Source: Galbitalea soli (lineage in GTDB: Bacteria > Actinomycetota > Actinomycetes > Actinomycetales > Microbacteriaceae). From it: 64,000 nt of DNA. The stretch is taken from contig NZ_JAAGWZ010000004.1 in the NCBI RefSeq assembly GCF_010686725.1, forward strand, positions 289,959 through 353,958, in the 5' to 3' direction. Positions 42,128 through 52,877 of the stretch are shown here, piece by piece. Made by a program: the position numbers and the translations under genes. Below the pieces are notes generated by a model. The model had not been told where the DNA came from and ran no database searches. It was given only the letters and a program-made list of their open reading frames with translations. Within the stretch, counting starts at the first letter, position 1. The number at the start of each line of letters is the position of its first letter.

Positions 42128-43095
42128 CCGCCGCCGAGTGGTACCGCCGCTTCGCCGACACCGAGGCGGCCGGCCAGTCGGCGCTCTACGAGACGCTCGC
42201 GCGCGGCGTCGCGGATGACCCCGCCCTCCTCACCCTCCTCGACGAGCTGCCCCGCCCCAAGCAGCAGCCGAACCTCCTGCTCGCCTGCGCGCGCCTCCTG
42301 GGCGCACCGCTTAGTGACTTCGCTGCCTGGCGTGTGTGGCTCCTGCAGCACTGGCCGGAGGTCTCGGCCGAGATGCGGATCCGTGCCACCCAGACCAACG
42401 AGCCGCGCCGCTGCGCGACCCTCCTGCCTGCCCTCGCGCTCATCGACGGGCCGATCGCGCTCATCGAGGTCGGCGCCTCCGCGGGGCTCACCTTGCTGCC
42501 CGAGCACTACAGCTACGCGTGGGGCGAGCACCGCCTCGACCCCGCCGCCGGCCCGAGCACCGTGCTGCTCGAGTGCGAGGTCACCGGCGACCCGCCCCTG
42601 CCCGCCCGCATGCCCGAGATCGTCTGGCGCGCGGGGCTCGACCTGAACCCCCTCGACGTGACCGCGCCCGACGACCGGCACTGGCTCGAGACCCTCATCT
42701 GGCCCGAGCAGACCGCACGGCTCGAGCGCGTGCGCGCGGCCATCGCGATCGCCGAACGCGAGCGCCCGCGCGTGGTGCGCGGCGACGCGGTGGATGACCT
42801 TCCCGCCCTCGCCGCGGAGGCCCCGACCGGCGTCACCCTCGTCATCGTCACCTCCGCTGCGATCGTGTACCTCATGCCGGAGCCGCGCGCGCGGCTGATC
42901 GAGTGGCTCCGGGCGTCGCCCGCCCGGTGGGTCTCGAACGAGGGGGCGGGGATCGTGCCTCGGGTGCAGGAGGCGTTGGCCGGTCATCCGCCCCGCCGCC
43001 CCGGCGGCTTCGCCCTCGCCCTCGACGAGCGCCCGCTCGCCTACGCGGGTGCCCACGGGCAGACCCTCGACTGGCTGTCGCTGCCCGCCGCCTGA
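42124..43095 (+). CDS. DUF2332 domain-containing protein
   Basis: A 323-residue actinobacterial protein family of unknown function. GTG 42124 overlaps the ElaA stop; a longer frame upstream is a shadow of elaA. The centre has IALIEVGASAGLTLLPEHYS, reminiscent of a SAM-methyltransferase motif I, with GDAVDDLPALA and VTSAAIVYLMP in the expected later positions, so a Rossmann methyltransferase-like fold is plausible but not established. Start and end segments (EWYRRFADTEAAGQSALYET, YAGAHGQTLDWL) are typical DUF2332. Confidence 0.83.
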   Translation: MTAAEWYRRFADTEAAGQSALYETLARGVADDPALLTLLDELPRPKQQPNLLLACARLLGAPLSDFAAWRVWLLQHWPEVSAEMRIRATQTNEPRRCATLLPALALIDGPIALIEVGASAGLTLLPEHYSYAWGEHRLDPAAGPSTVLLECEVTGDPPLPARMPEIVWRAGLDLNPLDVTAPDDRHWLETLIWPEQTARLERVRAAIAIAERERPRVVRGDAVDDLPALAAEAPTGVTLVIVTSAAIVYLMPEPRARLIEWLRASPARWVSNEGAGIVPRVQEALAGHPPRRPGGFALALDERPLAYAGAHGQTLDWLSLPAA

Positions 43096-43183
43096 GCAAA
43101 CTCGAAGCATCCGCTGTGCGCTCCGCGTCGTGGCGCGGGGGAGGGCCGGGGCCGCCCTAGGATTACGCCAACGGGAGGTGGAG

Positions 43184-43519
43184 ATGTCTGCGAGCGCGCA
43201 GCGGCGGCACGAGGCGGGCGACAGCTCCCTCAGCGCGCGCGACCTCGCGATCCTCGAGTTCGAGCGCACCTGGTGGCACCACGCGGGCGCGAAGGAGGCC
43301 GCCATCCGGGCGGAATTCTCTCTCAGCGCGGCCCGCTACTATCAGGTGCTGAACGCAGTGATCGATTCACCGGATGCGGTGCGTCACGATCCCATGCTGG
43401 TGGGGCGCCTGCAGCGAGCGCGTGACGCCCGCACGCGGGCCCGCGCGGCGAGGGCGTTCACCACCCCCACGTCCGGCGACGATCCTGGTCGCCCCCGCAG
43501 CGAGGAACCCACCGACTAA
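43184..43519 (+). CDS. DUF3263 domain-containing protein
   Basis: A 111-residue cytosolic protein. The conserved core is SLSARDLAILEFERTWWHHA followed by GAKEAAIRAEFSLSAARYYQVL, a compact helical domain with a helix-turn-helix look. Residues after about 85 are Arg/Ala-rich. ATG 43184 follows GGGAGGTGG. The next gene, a LytR C-terminal protein, lies 2 bp downstream, and this pair is common in actinobacteria. Function is unknown; DNA binding is possible. Confidence 0.85.
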   Translation: MSASAQRRHEAGDSSLSARDLAILEFERTWWHHAGAKEAAIRAEFSLSAARYYQVLNAVIDSPDAVRHDPMLVGRLQRARDARTRARAARAFTTPTSGDDPGRPRSEEPTD

Positions 43520-43521
43520 CA

Positions 43522-44079
43522 ATGGCCGCCTTCCCCAAAGACCAGTTCGACGACCTCCCCGAGCACCTCGACCGCGTCGGCGCCCACCGCGGGCCGAAGG
43601 TCAAGGGTCGCGGCTGGATCGGCTTCGCCTGGGCGGCGCTGGCGACCGGCGTCATCGTGCTCGCGAGCCTCTACGCGCTGTCGCGTCTGAACGACTTCCA
43701 GTTCACGCTGCCGGGTGCGGCGTCGAGCTCGGCGGCCACCACCCCGACGGCGAAGCCGACGACGGCGATCGTGCCGGTCACCGACCCCACGAAGATCAAG
43801 GCGCGCAAGATCACGATCACGGTGCTGAACGGCACGACGACCACCGGGCTCGAGAAGCAGGCGGCGGCGATCCTCAAGAAGGCGAAGTGGACGATCGGCG
43901 CGACGGCCCTCGCCTCCGAGTCGACCATCAAGAAGACCGTCATCTACTACTCCGTGCAGTCGAACGCGGATGTCGCGCAGGGCGTCGAGCTGGCCCTCGG
44001 CACGGGGAGCATCCGGTTCAGCAGCGCCTTCCAGGGCGCCCCGATCACGGTCGTGCTCGGCTCCGACTTCCAGGGCTGA
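43522..44079 (+). CDS. LytR C-terminal domain membrane protein
   Basis: A 185-residue protein with a cytoplasmic N-terminus (1-30), one membrane helix (about 32-55), a Thr/Pro/Ala linker and an extracytoplasmic LytR_C domain (about 90-185: ITITVLNGTTTTGLEKQAAA to VELALGTGSIRFSSAFQG and ITVVLGSDF). LytR_C is often found on LCP cell-wall ligases; here the catalytic LCP domain is absent. The start ATG 43522 is 2 bp past the DUF3263 stop, suggesting an operon. Confidence 0.88.
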   Translation: MAAFPKDQFDDLPEHLDRVGAHRGPKVKGRGWIGFAWAALATGVIVLASLYALSRLNDFQFTLPGAASSSAATTPTAKPTTAIVPVTDPTKIKARKITITVLNGTTTTGLEKQAAAILKKAKWTIGATALASESTIKKTVIYYSVQSNADVAQGVELALGTGSIRFSSAFQGAPITVVLGSDFQG

Positions 44080-44397
44080 GGCGCGGCGGTCGCCGCTGTT
44101 CATTCCAGCCCCGGATCGGCCCCGGATCGGCCCCAAAACGACGGGCAAATCTCGGGCGTGTTTCGTGCGTGTTTAATCCTCGGGGATTCGGCGCATTCCG
44201 GGCGGAATACGGCATTCCTGCCCGTTCCGGGCGGCATCGGCTCGGCTAATATCTGGAATTGGTCGCCCATCTGGACCGTGAACGACACCGCACCCCGCAC
44301 CGTCCGACTCGTCCCGATGATTGCGGATACCCGTGCTCCCGCGACCCGGCCGCGGCAGAATTGCCGCGCCGATTGGCAACGCAGCAAGGAGTAAGAC
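44080..44397. promoter_or_regulatory. long leader region of cspA, no gene seen
   Basis: The 318 bp between the LytR_C and cold-shock genes hold no convincing gene on either strand. GATCGGCCCCGGATCGGCCCC is a short tandem repeat at 44114-44134. The rest is lower in GC than its neighbours. An AAGGAG ribosome site lies just before the cspA ATG. Long structured 5' leaders are common for cspA genes, so this is most likely the cspA promoter and leader. Confidence 0.5.
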
Positions 44398-44601
44398 ATG
44401 GCGAATGGAACCGTCAAGTGGTTCAACGCTGAAAAGGGCTACGGCTTCATCACGGTCGAGGGTGGGGGACAGGACGTCTTCGTCCACTACTCCGCGATCG
44501 ACATGGGCGGATACAAGGTTCTCGAGGAGGGCCAGCAGGTCACCTTCGAAGTAGGCACCGGCAGCAAGGGCCCGCAGGCGGAATCGGTCCGACTGGCCTG
44601 A
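44398..44601 (+). CDS. cspA: cold-shock protein
   Basis: A 67-residue OB-fold RNA chaperone. Ribonucleoprotein motif 1 is KGYGFITV and motif 2 is VFVHYSAI; the whole family pattern ([32 protein letters not shown]) is present. The gene is monocistronic with AAGGAG and a long leader. A second cold-shock gene is at 57034. Confidence 0.96.
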   Translation: MANGTVKWFNAEKGYGFITVEGGGQDVFVHYSAIDMGGYKVLEEGQQVTFEVGTGSKGPQAESVRLA

Positions 44602-44677
44602 GCGACGCGTCTGAGGACGCACTCGGCGAACGCCGTCCACCAGTGGTGGGCGGCGTTTGTCATGCCCCCGGCGTCGT

Positions 44678-44704
44678 CTTGCACTCAGCATGGCAGAGTG
44701 CCAG
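44678..44704. promoter_or_regulatory. CIRCE-like element, distal copy
   Basis: GCACTC-N9-GAGTGC with the 9-bp spacing of HrcA operators; the outer bases of the consensus are degenerate. It starts 34 bp upstream of the second copy. Confidence 0.5.
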
Positions 44705-44711
44705 AATGTCT

Positions 44712-46408
<1,697 letters not shown>

Positions 46409-46435
46409 GTCCGGCTCCCCGGTTCCACACAGTCG

Positions 46436-46464
46436 AAAGGCGGCCCCTCGCGGGGCCGCCTTTT
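46436..46464 (+). terminator. intrinsic terminator of groL
   Basis: A perfect 12-bp stem, AAAGGCGGCCCC / GGGGCCGCCTTT, with a TCGC loop and a T-run directly after. Confidence 0.93.
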
Positions 46465-46553
46465 GTGTTGGGTGGGGACTGTGTTGATCAGACGTGGCGT
46501 CGTTCCGCACCGGGCGGGCACGCGACCCTGGGGCCGTGTGCCCGCCCGTGGCA

Positions 46554-46844
46554 TCAGTGCTGGAAGAGCCGGGCGTTCGCCTGCTCCGCCTCCGAGTACT
46601 GCTGGGCCGCCACGGTGAGCGCCTGGTTGATCGCGCTGAGGGTCTCCTCGACGCGGGCCTGGGTCGCTCGCCACTGGCCCACCACGTCCTGGAACGCCGT
46701 GGCCGCGGCGCCGCTCCACGACCCCTGAAGGCCGGTGAGCTGCCCGAGCAGTGAACTGGTCTCGCTCGAGATGCGAGAGATGGAGGCACGCACGGTGCCG
46801 GTGGCGGAAAGAACCGCTTCGCTGTCTACCTGGTAACTGGTCAT
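46554..46844 (-). CDS. WXG100-family protein
   Basis: A 96-residue helical hairpin of the ESAT-6-like family. The turn motif is GSWSGAAATAF (W-S-G in place of W-x-G), with helices either side and a C-terminal tail ANARLFQH. Family members are secreted by type VII (ESX) systems or act as small dimers. No ESX gene is adjacent, so the secretion route is not shown. ATG 46844 begins MTSYQVDSEAV; an upstream GTG at 46853 is possible. Convergent with groL and its terminator. Confidence 0.85.
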   Translation of the reverse strand: MTSYQVDSEAVLSATGTVRASISRISSETSSLLGQLTGLQGSWSGAAATAFQDVVGQWRATQARVEETLSAINQALTVAAQQYSEAEQANARLFQH

Positions 46845-46891
46845 GACGACCACGGTAGGTGCCGGCTCCGCGCCGGGAGCGGGCGATCGGC

Positions 46892-48523
46892 TCAGCTGTG
46901 GAGAGCGGCGCTGCGGGGGGTCTCGTGGAGGAGCGGAAGCCGCACCCGGAAGGTCGAGCCGCCGCCCGCGGTGTCGACGACGTCGACCGAGCCCTTGTGG
47001 GAGGCGACGATGGAGGCGACGATCGCGAGGCCGAGCCCGCTGCCCCCCGTGTCGCGGTTGCGCGAGGAATCCGCCCGCCAGAAGCGCTGGAAGATCTTCT
47101 CGCGGATCTGCGGGGGAATCCCCTCGCCGTGGTCGATCACCGAGAGGATCGCCACGTCGTCGCGCTCGTCGACGGTGACCCCGATCTCGATGGGCGAGTC
47201 GGGCTCGGTGAACCGCAGCGCGTTGCCCATGAGGTTGGTGATGACCTGGCGGATCTTGTTCTCCTCGGCGAGCACGATCGCGTCGACGTGCTGCTCCCGG
47301 TCGACCGGCACGAGAGTCTGCACCGCGAGTGGTGCGGCCTTGCGCGGGCGGCGGGCGAGGCGCGAGAGCGTCGCGCCCGCGAGCGCGATCGGCCGGGTCG
47401 CCATGGATGCGGTGCGCGGCGCCCCCGCGACCGCCGCGTCAAGCGCGCGGTCCGCCTCGATCGCGCTGGCGGTCGCCCGAATCGGCTCGGTCACCACCAC
47501 GGTGACCCGGCGCTCGGGTGCCGAGGCCATCGCGTCGAGCGCCGCATCGTGCGCGAGCGGGACCAGGTCGACCGCGGTGAGATTGAGGGGCTTCGCCTCA
47601 TCGATGCGCGCCAGCTCGAGTAGGTCGCCGACGAGCTCGCCCATGCGGATCGCCTCTTTCTCGATGCGCTCCATCGCCTGCGCGACCTCCTCCTGCGTGC
47701 CGAGGGCGCCCATGCGATACAGCTCGGCGTAGCCGCGCACGGAGACGAGGGGGGTGCGCAGCTCGTGGCTGGCGTCGCCGACGAAGCGGCGCATCTGCTC
47801 GATGTTCTTCGCTCGGTCGGCGAAGGCGGCGTCGATGCGCCCGAGCATGGTGTTGAGGGAGTCGTTGAGGCGACCGACCTCGGTGTTGCGCGGCCCGCGC
47901 TCGAGGCGCTGGCTGAAGTCGCCCGCGGCGAAGCGGGCCGCCGTCTCCTCCACCTCGCGCAGTGGGGCGAAGGTGGAGGTCACGAGAAGGCGGGTGAGCG
48001 CCCCGCCGAGCACGACCACGGTGAGGCTGAAGAACAGGAAGATGAGGGCGAAGTGGCCGATCGTGCCGTCGGTCTCGGTGAGGTTGTAGCTGACGACGAC
48101 GACGAAGTGGCCGCCGCCGACCACGAAGCCGGCGGACTGCCAGTTGGTGTCGCGGGCCGCGTCGGTGAGGGTGAAGGTGTCGCCGTTGGAGATGACGTGC
48201 GGCAGGGTCGCCTTGCTGATGACCGGCTTCTCGCTCGCGGAGTAGCTGTTGTCGCAGGTGATCTCGCCGGAGGAGTTGACCATCGCCACGTAGAAGGGGG
48301 CGGCGAGCTTGGTCGTGCTGCACGCGGAGTCCATCGCGTCGGTGATGTCGGCGCCGACGGCCGCGATCTTGGTGTTGACCTCCTGCAGCAGGTAGGTGCG
48401 CAGGTAGGTCATGGTTCCCACGCCCGCCACCAGGAGCCCCAGGGTCAGCAGCATGACGGTGACGCCCGTGATCTTGCTGCGCAGTGAAATCCCGTTCCAC
48501 CACTCTGTGAGCTCTGAGTGCAT
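46892..48523 (-). CDS. sensor histidine kinase, MprB-like
   Basis: A 543-residue membrane kinase. Membrane helices at about 20-42 and 155-180 enclose a sensor loop. A HAMP linker (REVEETAARFAAGDFSQRLE) is followed by HisKA with DASHELRTPLVSVRGYAEL, an N-box (NLMGNALRFTEPD), G1 (DHGEGIPPQIREKIFQRFW) and G2 (GGSGLGLAIVASI). Between the dimerisation and ATPase domains is an unusual insertion of about 60 residues rich in Ala/Arg/Thr (APRTASMATRPIALAGATL). The response regulator lies just upstream on the same strand (13 bp). Stimulus unknown. Confidence 0.9.
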   Translation of the reverse strand: MHSELTEWWNGISLRSKITGVTVMLLTLGLLVAGVGTMTYLRTYLLQEVNTKIAAVGADITDAMDSACSTTKLAAPFYVAMVNSSGEITCDNSYSASEKPVISKATLPHVISNGDTFTLTDAARDTNWQSAGFVVGGGHFVVVVSYNLTETDGTIGHFALIFLFFSLTVVVLGGALTRLLVTSTFAPLREVEETAARFAAGDFSQRLERGPRNTEVGRLNDSLNTMLGRIDAAFADRAKNIEQMRRFVGDASHELRTPLVSVRGYAELYRMGALGTQEEVAQAMERIEKEAIRMGELVGDLLELARIDEAKPLNLTAVDLVPLAHDAALDAMASAPERRVTVVVTEPIRATASAIEADRALDAAVAGAPRTASMATRPIALAGATLSRLARRPRKAAPLAVQTLVPVDREQHVDAIVLAEENKIRQVITNLMGNALRFTEPDSPIEIGVTVDERDDVAILSVIDHGEGIPPQIREKIFQRFWRADSSRNRDTGGSGLGLAIVASIVASHKGSVDVVDTAGGGSTFRVRLPLLHETPRSAALHS

Positions 48524-48536
48524 GAGGGGCTTAACG

Positions 48537-49229
48537 CTACGGCTTCGCGGCCTTCAGCATGTAGCCGAATCCGCGCTTCGTCTGGATGATCGGCTCGTCG
48601 GAGAACTGGTCGAGCTTGCGCCGCAGGTAGGAGATGTAGCTCTCCACGATGCCGGCGTCGCCGTTGAAGTCGTACTCCCACACGTGATCCAGGATCTGCG
48701 CCTTGGAGAGCACGCGGTTCGGGTTGAGCATGAGGTAGCGGAGGAGCTTGAACTCGGTCGGGCTGAGCTCGATCTGCTCGTTGCCGACGGTCACCTCGTG
48801 CGTGTCCTGGTCCATGCTGAGCTCGCCGGCGCGGATCACGGCCTCCTCGTCGTCGCGCATGGTACGGCGGAGGATCGCCTTGAGCCGGGCGACGATCTCG
48901 TCGAGGCTGAACGGCTTGGTGACGTAGTCGTCGCCGCCGACGGTGAGGCCCGTGATCTTGTCCTCGGTGTCGTCCTTCGCGGTGAGGAAGAGGATGGGCG
49001 CGGTATAGCCGGAGGCGCGCAGTCGCTTGGTCACGCCGAAGCCGTTCATGTCGGGGAGCATGACGTCGAGGATGATCAGGTCGGGCTCCTCTTCGAGCAC
49101 CGCCGAGATGGCGGCCGCGCCGTTGCCGACCGCGCGCACGGCGAATCCGGCGAAGCGGAGACTCGTGGTGAGAAGATCGCGGATATTGGGTTCGTCGTCG
49201 ACGATCAGAATCTTGGGTCCGTCACTCAT
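48537..49229 (-). CDS. response regulator transcription factor, OmpR/MprA type
   Basis: A 230-residue regulator. The receiver domain has VDDEPNIRDLL, the phospho-acceptor in LIILDVMLPDMNGFG and the lysine in YVTKPFSLDEIV. The C-terminal winged helix contains ELSPTEFKLLRYLMLNPNRV and VESYISYLRRKLDQ. It is the first gene of the two-gene operon with the kinase. Likely a cell-envelope stress regulator by analogy to MprAB. Confidence 0.93.
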   Translation of the reverse strand: MSDGPKILIVDDEPNIRDLLTTSLRFAGFAVRAVGNGAAAISAVLEEEPDLIILDVMLPDMNGFGVTKRLRASGYTAPILFLTAKDDTEDKITGLTVGGDDYVTKPFSLDEIVARLKAILRRTMRDDEEAVIRAGELSMDQDTHEVTVGNEQIELSPTEFKLLRYLMLNPNRVLSKAQILDHVWEYDFNGDAGIVESYISYLRRKLDQFSDEPIIQTKRGFGYMLKAAKP

Positions 49230-49397
49230 GAGGGTAGTATCTGCGCGTTTACTGAGAGAAGTCTGAACGTAGGATGCCCGTGCCGGAGGGTCGCGTCAGA
49301 ACCGGCTCCGAGCATCCATTGAAAGTATTCCGAACGCGACCTAAAGTCAGGGGAGAGGGCGCGGAGCCGCCCTCGGACGGACAGTGAGGTTCATGCC

Positions 49398-50630
49398 ATG
49401 ACCGATGAGAAGACCTTCGTGATCGTGGGTGCGGCGCTCGCCGGCGCGAGCGCGGCGGGGGAGCTGCGCGAGCAGGGATTCGACGGTCGCATCGTGCTGA
49501 TCGGCGCCGAGAACCGGTACCCGTACATCCGCCCGCCGCTGTCGAAGGGCTTCCTCGCGGGCAAGGAACCGGTCGACGCGATCTACGTGCACCCCGAGGA
49601 GTGGTACGACGAGCACGACATCGACTTCATGCCCGCCGCGCGGGTGGAGTCGATCGATCCGGCGGCGCACACGGTCTCCATCGAGAACGGCGACACCATC
49701 GCCTACGACCGGCTGCTGCTCACCACGGGCGCCCGGCCGCGCACCCTCGATTCCCTGCCGGGCATCGACCTCCGCGGGGTGCACCAGTTGCGCACCGTGC
49801 TCGACGCCGAGCGACTGAAGCCGCTGCTCGCGGGCGGAACCCGCCGGCTCGCGGTGATCGGCTCGGGGTGGATCGGCATGGAGGTCGCCGCGACGGCGCG
49901 CGAACTCGGCAACGAGGTGCTCATCCTCGAGCACCAGCACGTTCCGCTCAGCGCCGCCCTCGGCGACGAACTGGGCCGCTTCTTCGCCGCCCTGCACGAG
50001 GAGCACGGCGTCGTGCTGCGCACCGGGGTCGACGTGGTCGAGATCTCCGGCATCGGCGGTGAGGTCGCGGGCATCCGCGTGGGCGGGCGCCACGCCGAGC
50101 GGGCTGATCTGGTGCTCGTCGCCGTGGGGGCTCTGCCGAACATCCGGCTGGCGGAGGAGGCCGGGCTCGCCGTCGACAACGGCATTCTGGTGGATGCCGC
50201 ACTCACCACGAGCGACCCCGACATCTTCGCCGCCGGTGACGTGGCGAACGCCTGGCACCCCTTCGTCGAGGCGCGCGTGCGCAGCGAACACTGGGCCAAC
50301 GCGATCGCTCAGGGCTCTGCCGCCGCCCGCTCGATGCTCGGGCACGCGGTGTCGTTCGACGACATTCCCTACTTCTACACCGACCAGTTCGAGGTGGGGA
50401 TGGAGTTCGTGGGCTTCAGCTCCCTGCTCGCGGGCGCGAAGACGGTGTACCGGGGCGACCCGTCTAGCCGCGAGTTCATCGTGTTCTGGGTGGCCGACGA
50501 GCGCGTGGTCGCCGGAATGAACGTGAACGTCTGGGACGTGAGCGACGACATCAAGGGCGTCATCCGGCGTCGGAATAGGATTGATCCCGTGAAACTGGCC
50601 GACGTCGCTGTGCCCCTGACCGAGCTGTGA
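49398..50630 (+). CDS. FAD/NAD-dependent ferredoxin reductase-like oxidoreductase
   Basis: A 410-residue pyridine-nucleotide-disulfide-oxidoreductase fold enzyme. FAD motif VIVGAALAGASAAGELRE, NAD motif LAVIGSGWIGMEVAATARE and FAD-binding TSDPDIFAAGDVANAW, and a C-terminal dimerisation domain. It lacks the redox-active CxxxxC, so it is of the ferredoxin/putidaredoxin reductase type and hands electrons to a ferredoxin not encoded here. The next gene starts 4 bp inside its end (GTGA). Confidence 0.9.
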   Translation: MTDEKTFVIVGAALAGASAAGELREQGFDGRIVLIGAENRYPYIRPPLSKGFLAGKEPVDAIYVHPEEWYDEHDIDFMPAARVESIDPAAHTVSIENGDTIAYDRLLLTTGARPRTLDSLPGIDLRGVHQLRTVLDAERLKPLLAGGTRRLAVIGSGWIGMEVAATARELGNEVLILEHQHVPLSAALGDELGRFFAALHEEHGVVLRTGVDVVEISGIGGEVAGIRVGGRHAERADLVLVAVGALPNIRLAEEAGLAVDNGILVDAALTTSDPDIFAAGDVANAWHPFVEARVRSEHWANAIAQGSAAARSMLGHAVSFDDIPYFYTDQFEVGMEFVGFSSLLAGAKTVYRGDPSSREFIVFWVADERVVAGMNVNVWDVSDDIKGVIRRRNRIDPVKLADVAVPLTEL

Positions 50631-51493
50631 GCGAGCCCCGCACGATCGGCTCGCGCGTCTTCGACTTCGATCGCCAGGTCGCCGTCATGGCGATCGTCAA
50701 CCGCACGCCCGACTCCTTCTTCGACAAGGGCGCCACCTTCGCCCTCGACCGCGCGGTCGACGCGGCCGCGCGCGCCGCCGAGCAGGGCGCCGACTGGGTC
50801 GACGTCGGCGGCGTGCCGTTCGGCAAGGGCCCCGTGGTCACCCTCGACGAGGAACTCGACCGCATCGTGCCGCTCGTCGAGGCGATCCACGCCCGCAGCG
50901 ATGTCGTGATCTCGGTCGACACCATCTCCGCCGAGGTGGCTCGGCAGAGCATCCTCGCCGGCGCCTCCGTCGTCAACGACACGAGCGGCATGTTCGACCC
51001 GAACATGGCCGGCGTCGTCGCCGCCAGCTCGGCCCAGCTCGTGCTCACCCACAGCAAGGGCGCCCCGCGCAGCGAGATGCCCCGCCCGCTCTACGACGAC
51101 GTGGTCGCGGAGGTGATCGAGTACCTGCGGGCTCGAATCGAGATCGCGACCGCCGCGGGGATCCCGCGCGAGCGGCTCATCATCGACCCCGGCCACGACC
51201 TCAACAAGAACACCGTCCACACCCTGGAGATCACGCGCCGACTGCAGGAGGTCGCCGATCTCGGGCTTCCGCTGCTCGCCGCCGTCTCCAACAAGGACTT
51301 CATCGGCGAGACGCTCGACCGGCCGCAGGGGCAGCGGCTCACCGGCTCGATCGCCGCGGCGGTGATCTGCATCATGAACGGGGCGCGGATCATCCGCATG
51401 CACGACGTGCCCACGGCCGTCGAGGCCGCCCGCATGGCGGAGGCCGTGCTGGGCTGGCGCGAGCCCGTCCACGCGATCCACAACAACGGATGA
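50627..51493 (+). CDS. folP2: FolP2-type dihydropteroate synthase homologue
   Basis: A 288-residue TIM-barrel protein of the pterin-binding family. The starting motif MAIVNRTPDSFFDKG and the later VSNKDFIGETL match mycobacterial FolP2 rather than FolP1 (which has NVTPDSFSDGG). FolP2 of mycobacteria lacks ordinary dihydropteroate synthase activity, so the real reaction here may differ. GTG 50627 overlaps the flavoprotein stop. A RibD-like reductase lies 7 bp downstream, suggesting a joint role in a pterin- or flavin-related step. Confidence 0.82.
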   Translation: MSEPRTIGSRVFDFDRQVAVMAIVNRTPDSFFDKGATFALDRAVDAAARAAEQGADWVDVGGVPFGKGPVVTLDEELDRIVPLVEAIHARSDVVISVDTISAEVARQSILAGASVVNDTSGMFDPNMAGVVAASSAQLVLTHSKGAPRSEMPRPLYDDVVAEVIEYLRARIEIATAAGIPRERLIIDPGHDLNKNTVHTLEITRRLQEVADLGLPLLAAVSNKDFIGETLDRPQGQRLTGSIAAAVICIMNGARIIRMHDVPTAVEAARMAEAVLGWREPVHAIHNNG

Positions 51494-51500
51494 CCGCCGC

Positions 51501-52247
51501 ATGACCTCCCCCCGAATCGACCTGCTCCGCCCGGCCCCCGCCGCCGAGCTCAGCGACGAGCAGCTGCGGGAGCTCTACACCCCCGGAACCGGCTCGTGGC
51601 TGCGGGTGAACTTCATCTCGAGCGTCGACGGCGCGGTCACGGTCGACGGACTCTCGGGCGGTCTGGGCGGCCCCGCCGACCACCGCGTCTTCGATCTGCT
51701 GCGCGAGCTCTGCGACGTGGTGCTCGTGGCGGCGGGCACGGTCCGCGCCGAGGGCTACGGACCGATGGTCGTGGCCGCGGAGTCGGTCGCGGTGCGCGAG
51801 GCGCGCGGGCTCGCGCCGCAGCCCGTCTTCGCGATCGTCTCCGCCTCGCTCGACCTCGACCCCGCGTCCCGCATCTTCACGGAGGCGCCCGTGCGACCGA
51901 TCGTCGTGACGACGGAGAGCTCGCCCGCTGATTCCCGGCGCGCGCTCGCCGCCGTCGCCGACGTGATCGTCTGCGGCACTCACGCGCTCGACGCGGGGAT
52001 GCTCGTGCGCGAGCTGCACGCGCGGGGGCTGGCGGGCATCCACTGCGAGGGCGGCCCGTCTCTGTTCGGTGCGCTGCTCGCGGCCGACGTGGTCGACGAG
52101 CTCTGCCTGACGGTGAGTCCGCTGCTGGTGGCCGGCGACGCTGGCCGGATCGCCTCGGGATCGCTGCCGGATGCCCGTTCCCTCCACCTCGCGCACGTGC
52201 TCGCCTCGGGTGACGAACTGCTGCTCCGCTATCTCCGCCGCCGTTAG
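51501..52247 (+). CDS. RibD C-terminal (pyrimidine reductase) family protein
   Basis: A 248-residue protein of the dihydrofolate-reductase-like fold used by RibD reductases. NADPH- and substrate-binding segments are visible: FISSVDGAVTVDGLSGGLGG, VLVAAGTVRAEGYGP and HCEGGPSLFGALLAADVVDE (the E-G-G-P). No deaminase domain is present, so it is not the bifunctional riboflavin enzyme. Standalone relatives are common in actinobacteria with unknown substrates. It follows folP2 by 7 bp, and an operon with it and the flavoprotein is likely. Confidence 0.83.
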   Translation: MTSPRIDLLRPAPAAELSDEQLRELYTPGTGSWLRVNFISSVDGAVTVDGLSGGLGGPADHRVFDLLRELCDVVLVAAGTVRAEGYGPMVVAAESVAVREARGLAPQPVFAIVSASLDLDPASRIFTEAPVRPIVVTTESSPADSRRALAAVADVIVCGTHALDAGMLVRELHARGLAGIHCEGGPSLFGALLAADVVDELCLTVSPLLVAGDAGRIASGSLPDARSLHLAHVLASGDELLLRYLRRR

Positions 52248-52325
52248 GTGACGCCCGGTTACGCGCCGTGACGGTGCGTGACAGCGGCGGATGCACGCGC
52301 TGCGCCCGCTTCGTAGTCTCGGGTC

Positions 52326-52877
52326 ATGACTCTCCTCGACACCCTCTCCGCCCCTTCCGTCACCGCCGACGAGCGCGCCGAGCGCCTCACCACGGCGGGC
52401 ACCGCATGGAACGAGCGCATCGCCGCCAACACCGCGAACGCTCAGCTCACCTACCGCGTCAGCGGCGACAGCGAGGGCGCGGTCGCGACCCTCATTCGTG
52501 CCGGCAAGCACGAGTTCTACGTCGATGAGCCCGCCGCGCTCGCCGGCGACGACATCGCCGCCAGCCCGGTGGAGTTCGCCCTCGCGGCGCTCATCTCCTG
52601 CCAGGTCGTCGTCTACCGCCTGTACGCGCAGGCGCTGGGAATCCAGCTCGATGAGATCGACATCAAGTCGGAGGGCGACCTCGACGCGCGCACCCTGTTC
52701 GCGATCGACGGCGGCCCGCGCGCCGGGTTCACCGCCGTGCGCCTCGCGATCACCGTCACCGGCCCCGAGTCGGAGGAGCGCTACCAGGAGCTCCGCGCCG
52801 CGGTCGACGCGCACTGCCCGGTGCTCGACCTCTTCCAGAACCCGACCCCGGTCACGGCGACGCTCGTCAAGGCCTGA
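52326..52877 (+). CDS. OsmC-family peroxide-reducing protein
   Basis: A 183-residue OsmC/Ohr fold. Peroxidatic Cys92 (LISCQVVVYRLYA) and resolving Cys164 (DAHCPVLDLFQNP) are both present, and the central Glu is in VEFALAAL. Family role: reducing organic peroxides with dithiol cofactors, or as a stress-induced protein. It is preceded by about 80 bp of intergenic DNA, so it has its own promoter. ATG 52326 is the only sensible start. Confidence 0.9.
   Translation: MTLLDTLSAPSVTADERAERLTTAGTAWNERIAANTANAQLTYRVSGDSEGAVATLIRAGKHEFYVDEPAALAGDDIAASPVEFALAALISCQVVVYRLYAQALGIQLDEIDIKSEGDLDARTLFAIDGGPRAGFTAVRLAITVTGPESEERYQELRAAVDAHCPVLDLFQNPTPVTATLVKA

Noticed and set aside
46554..46844. type VII secretion locus
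   Set aside because: A single WXG100 gene is present without EccC or other ESX components nearby.
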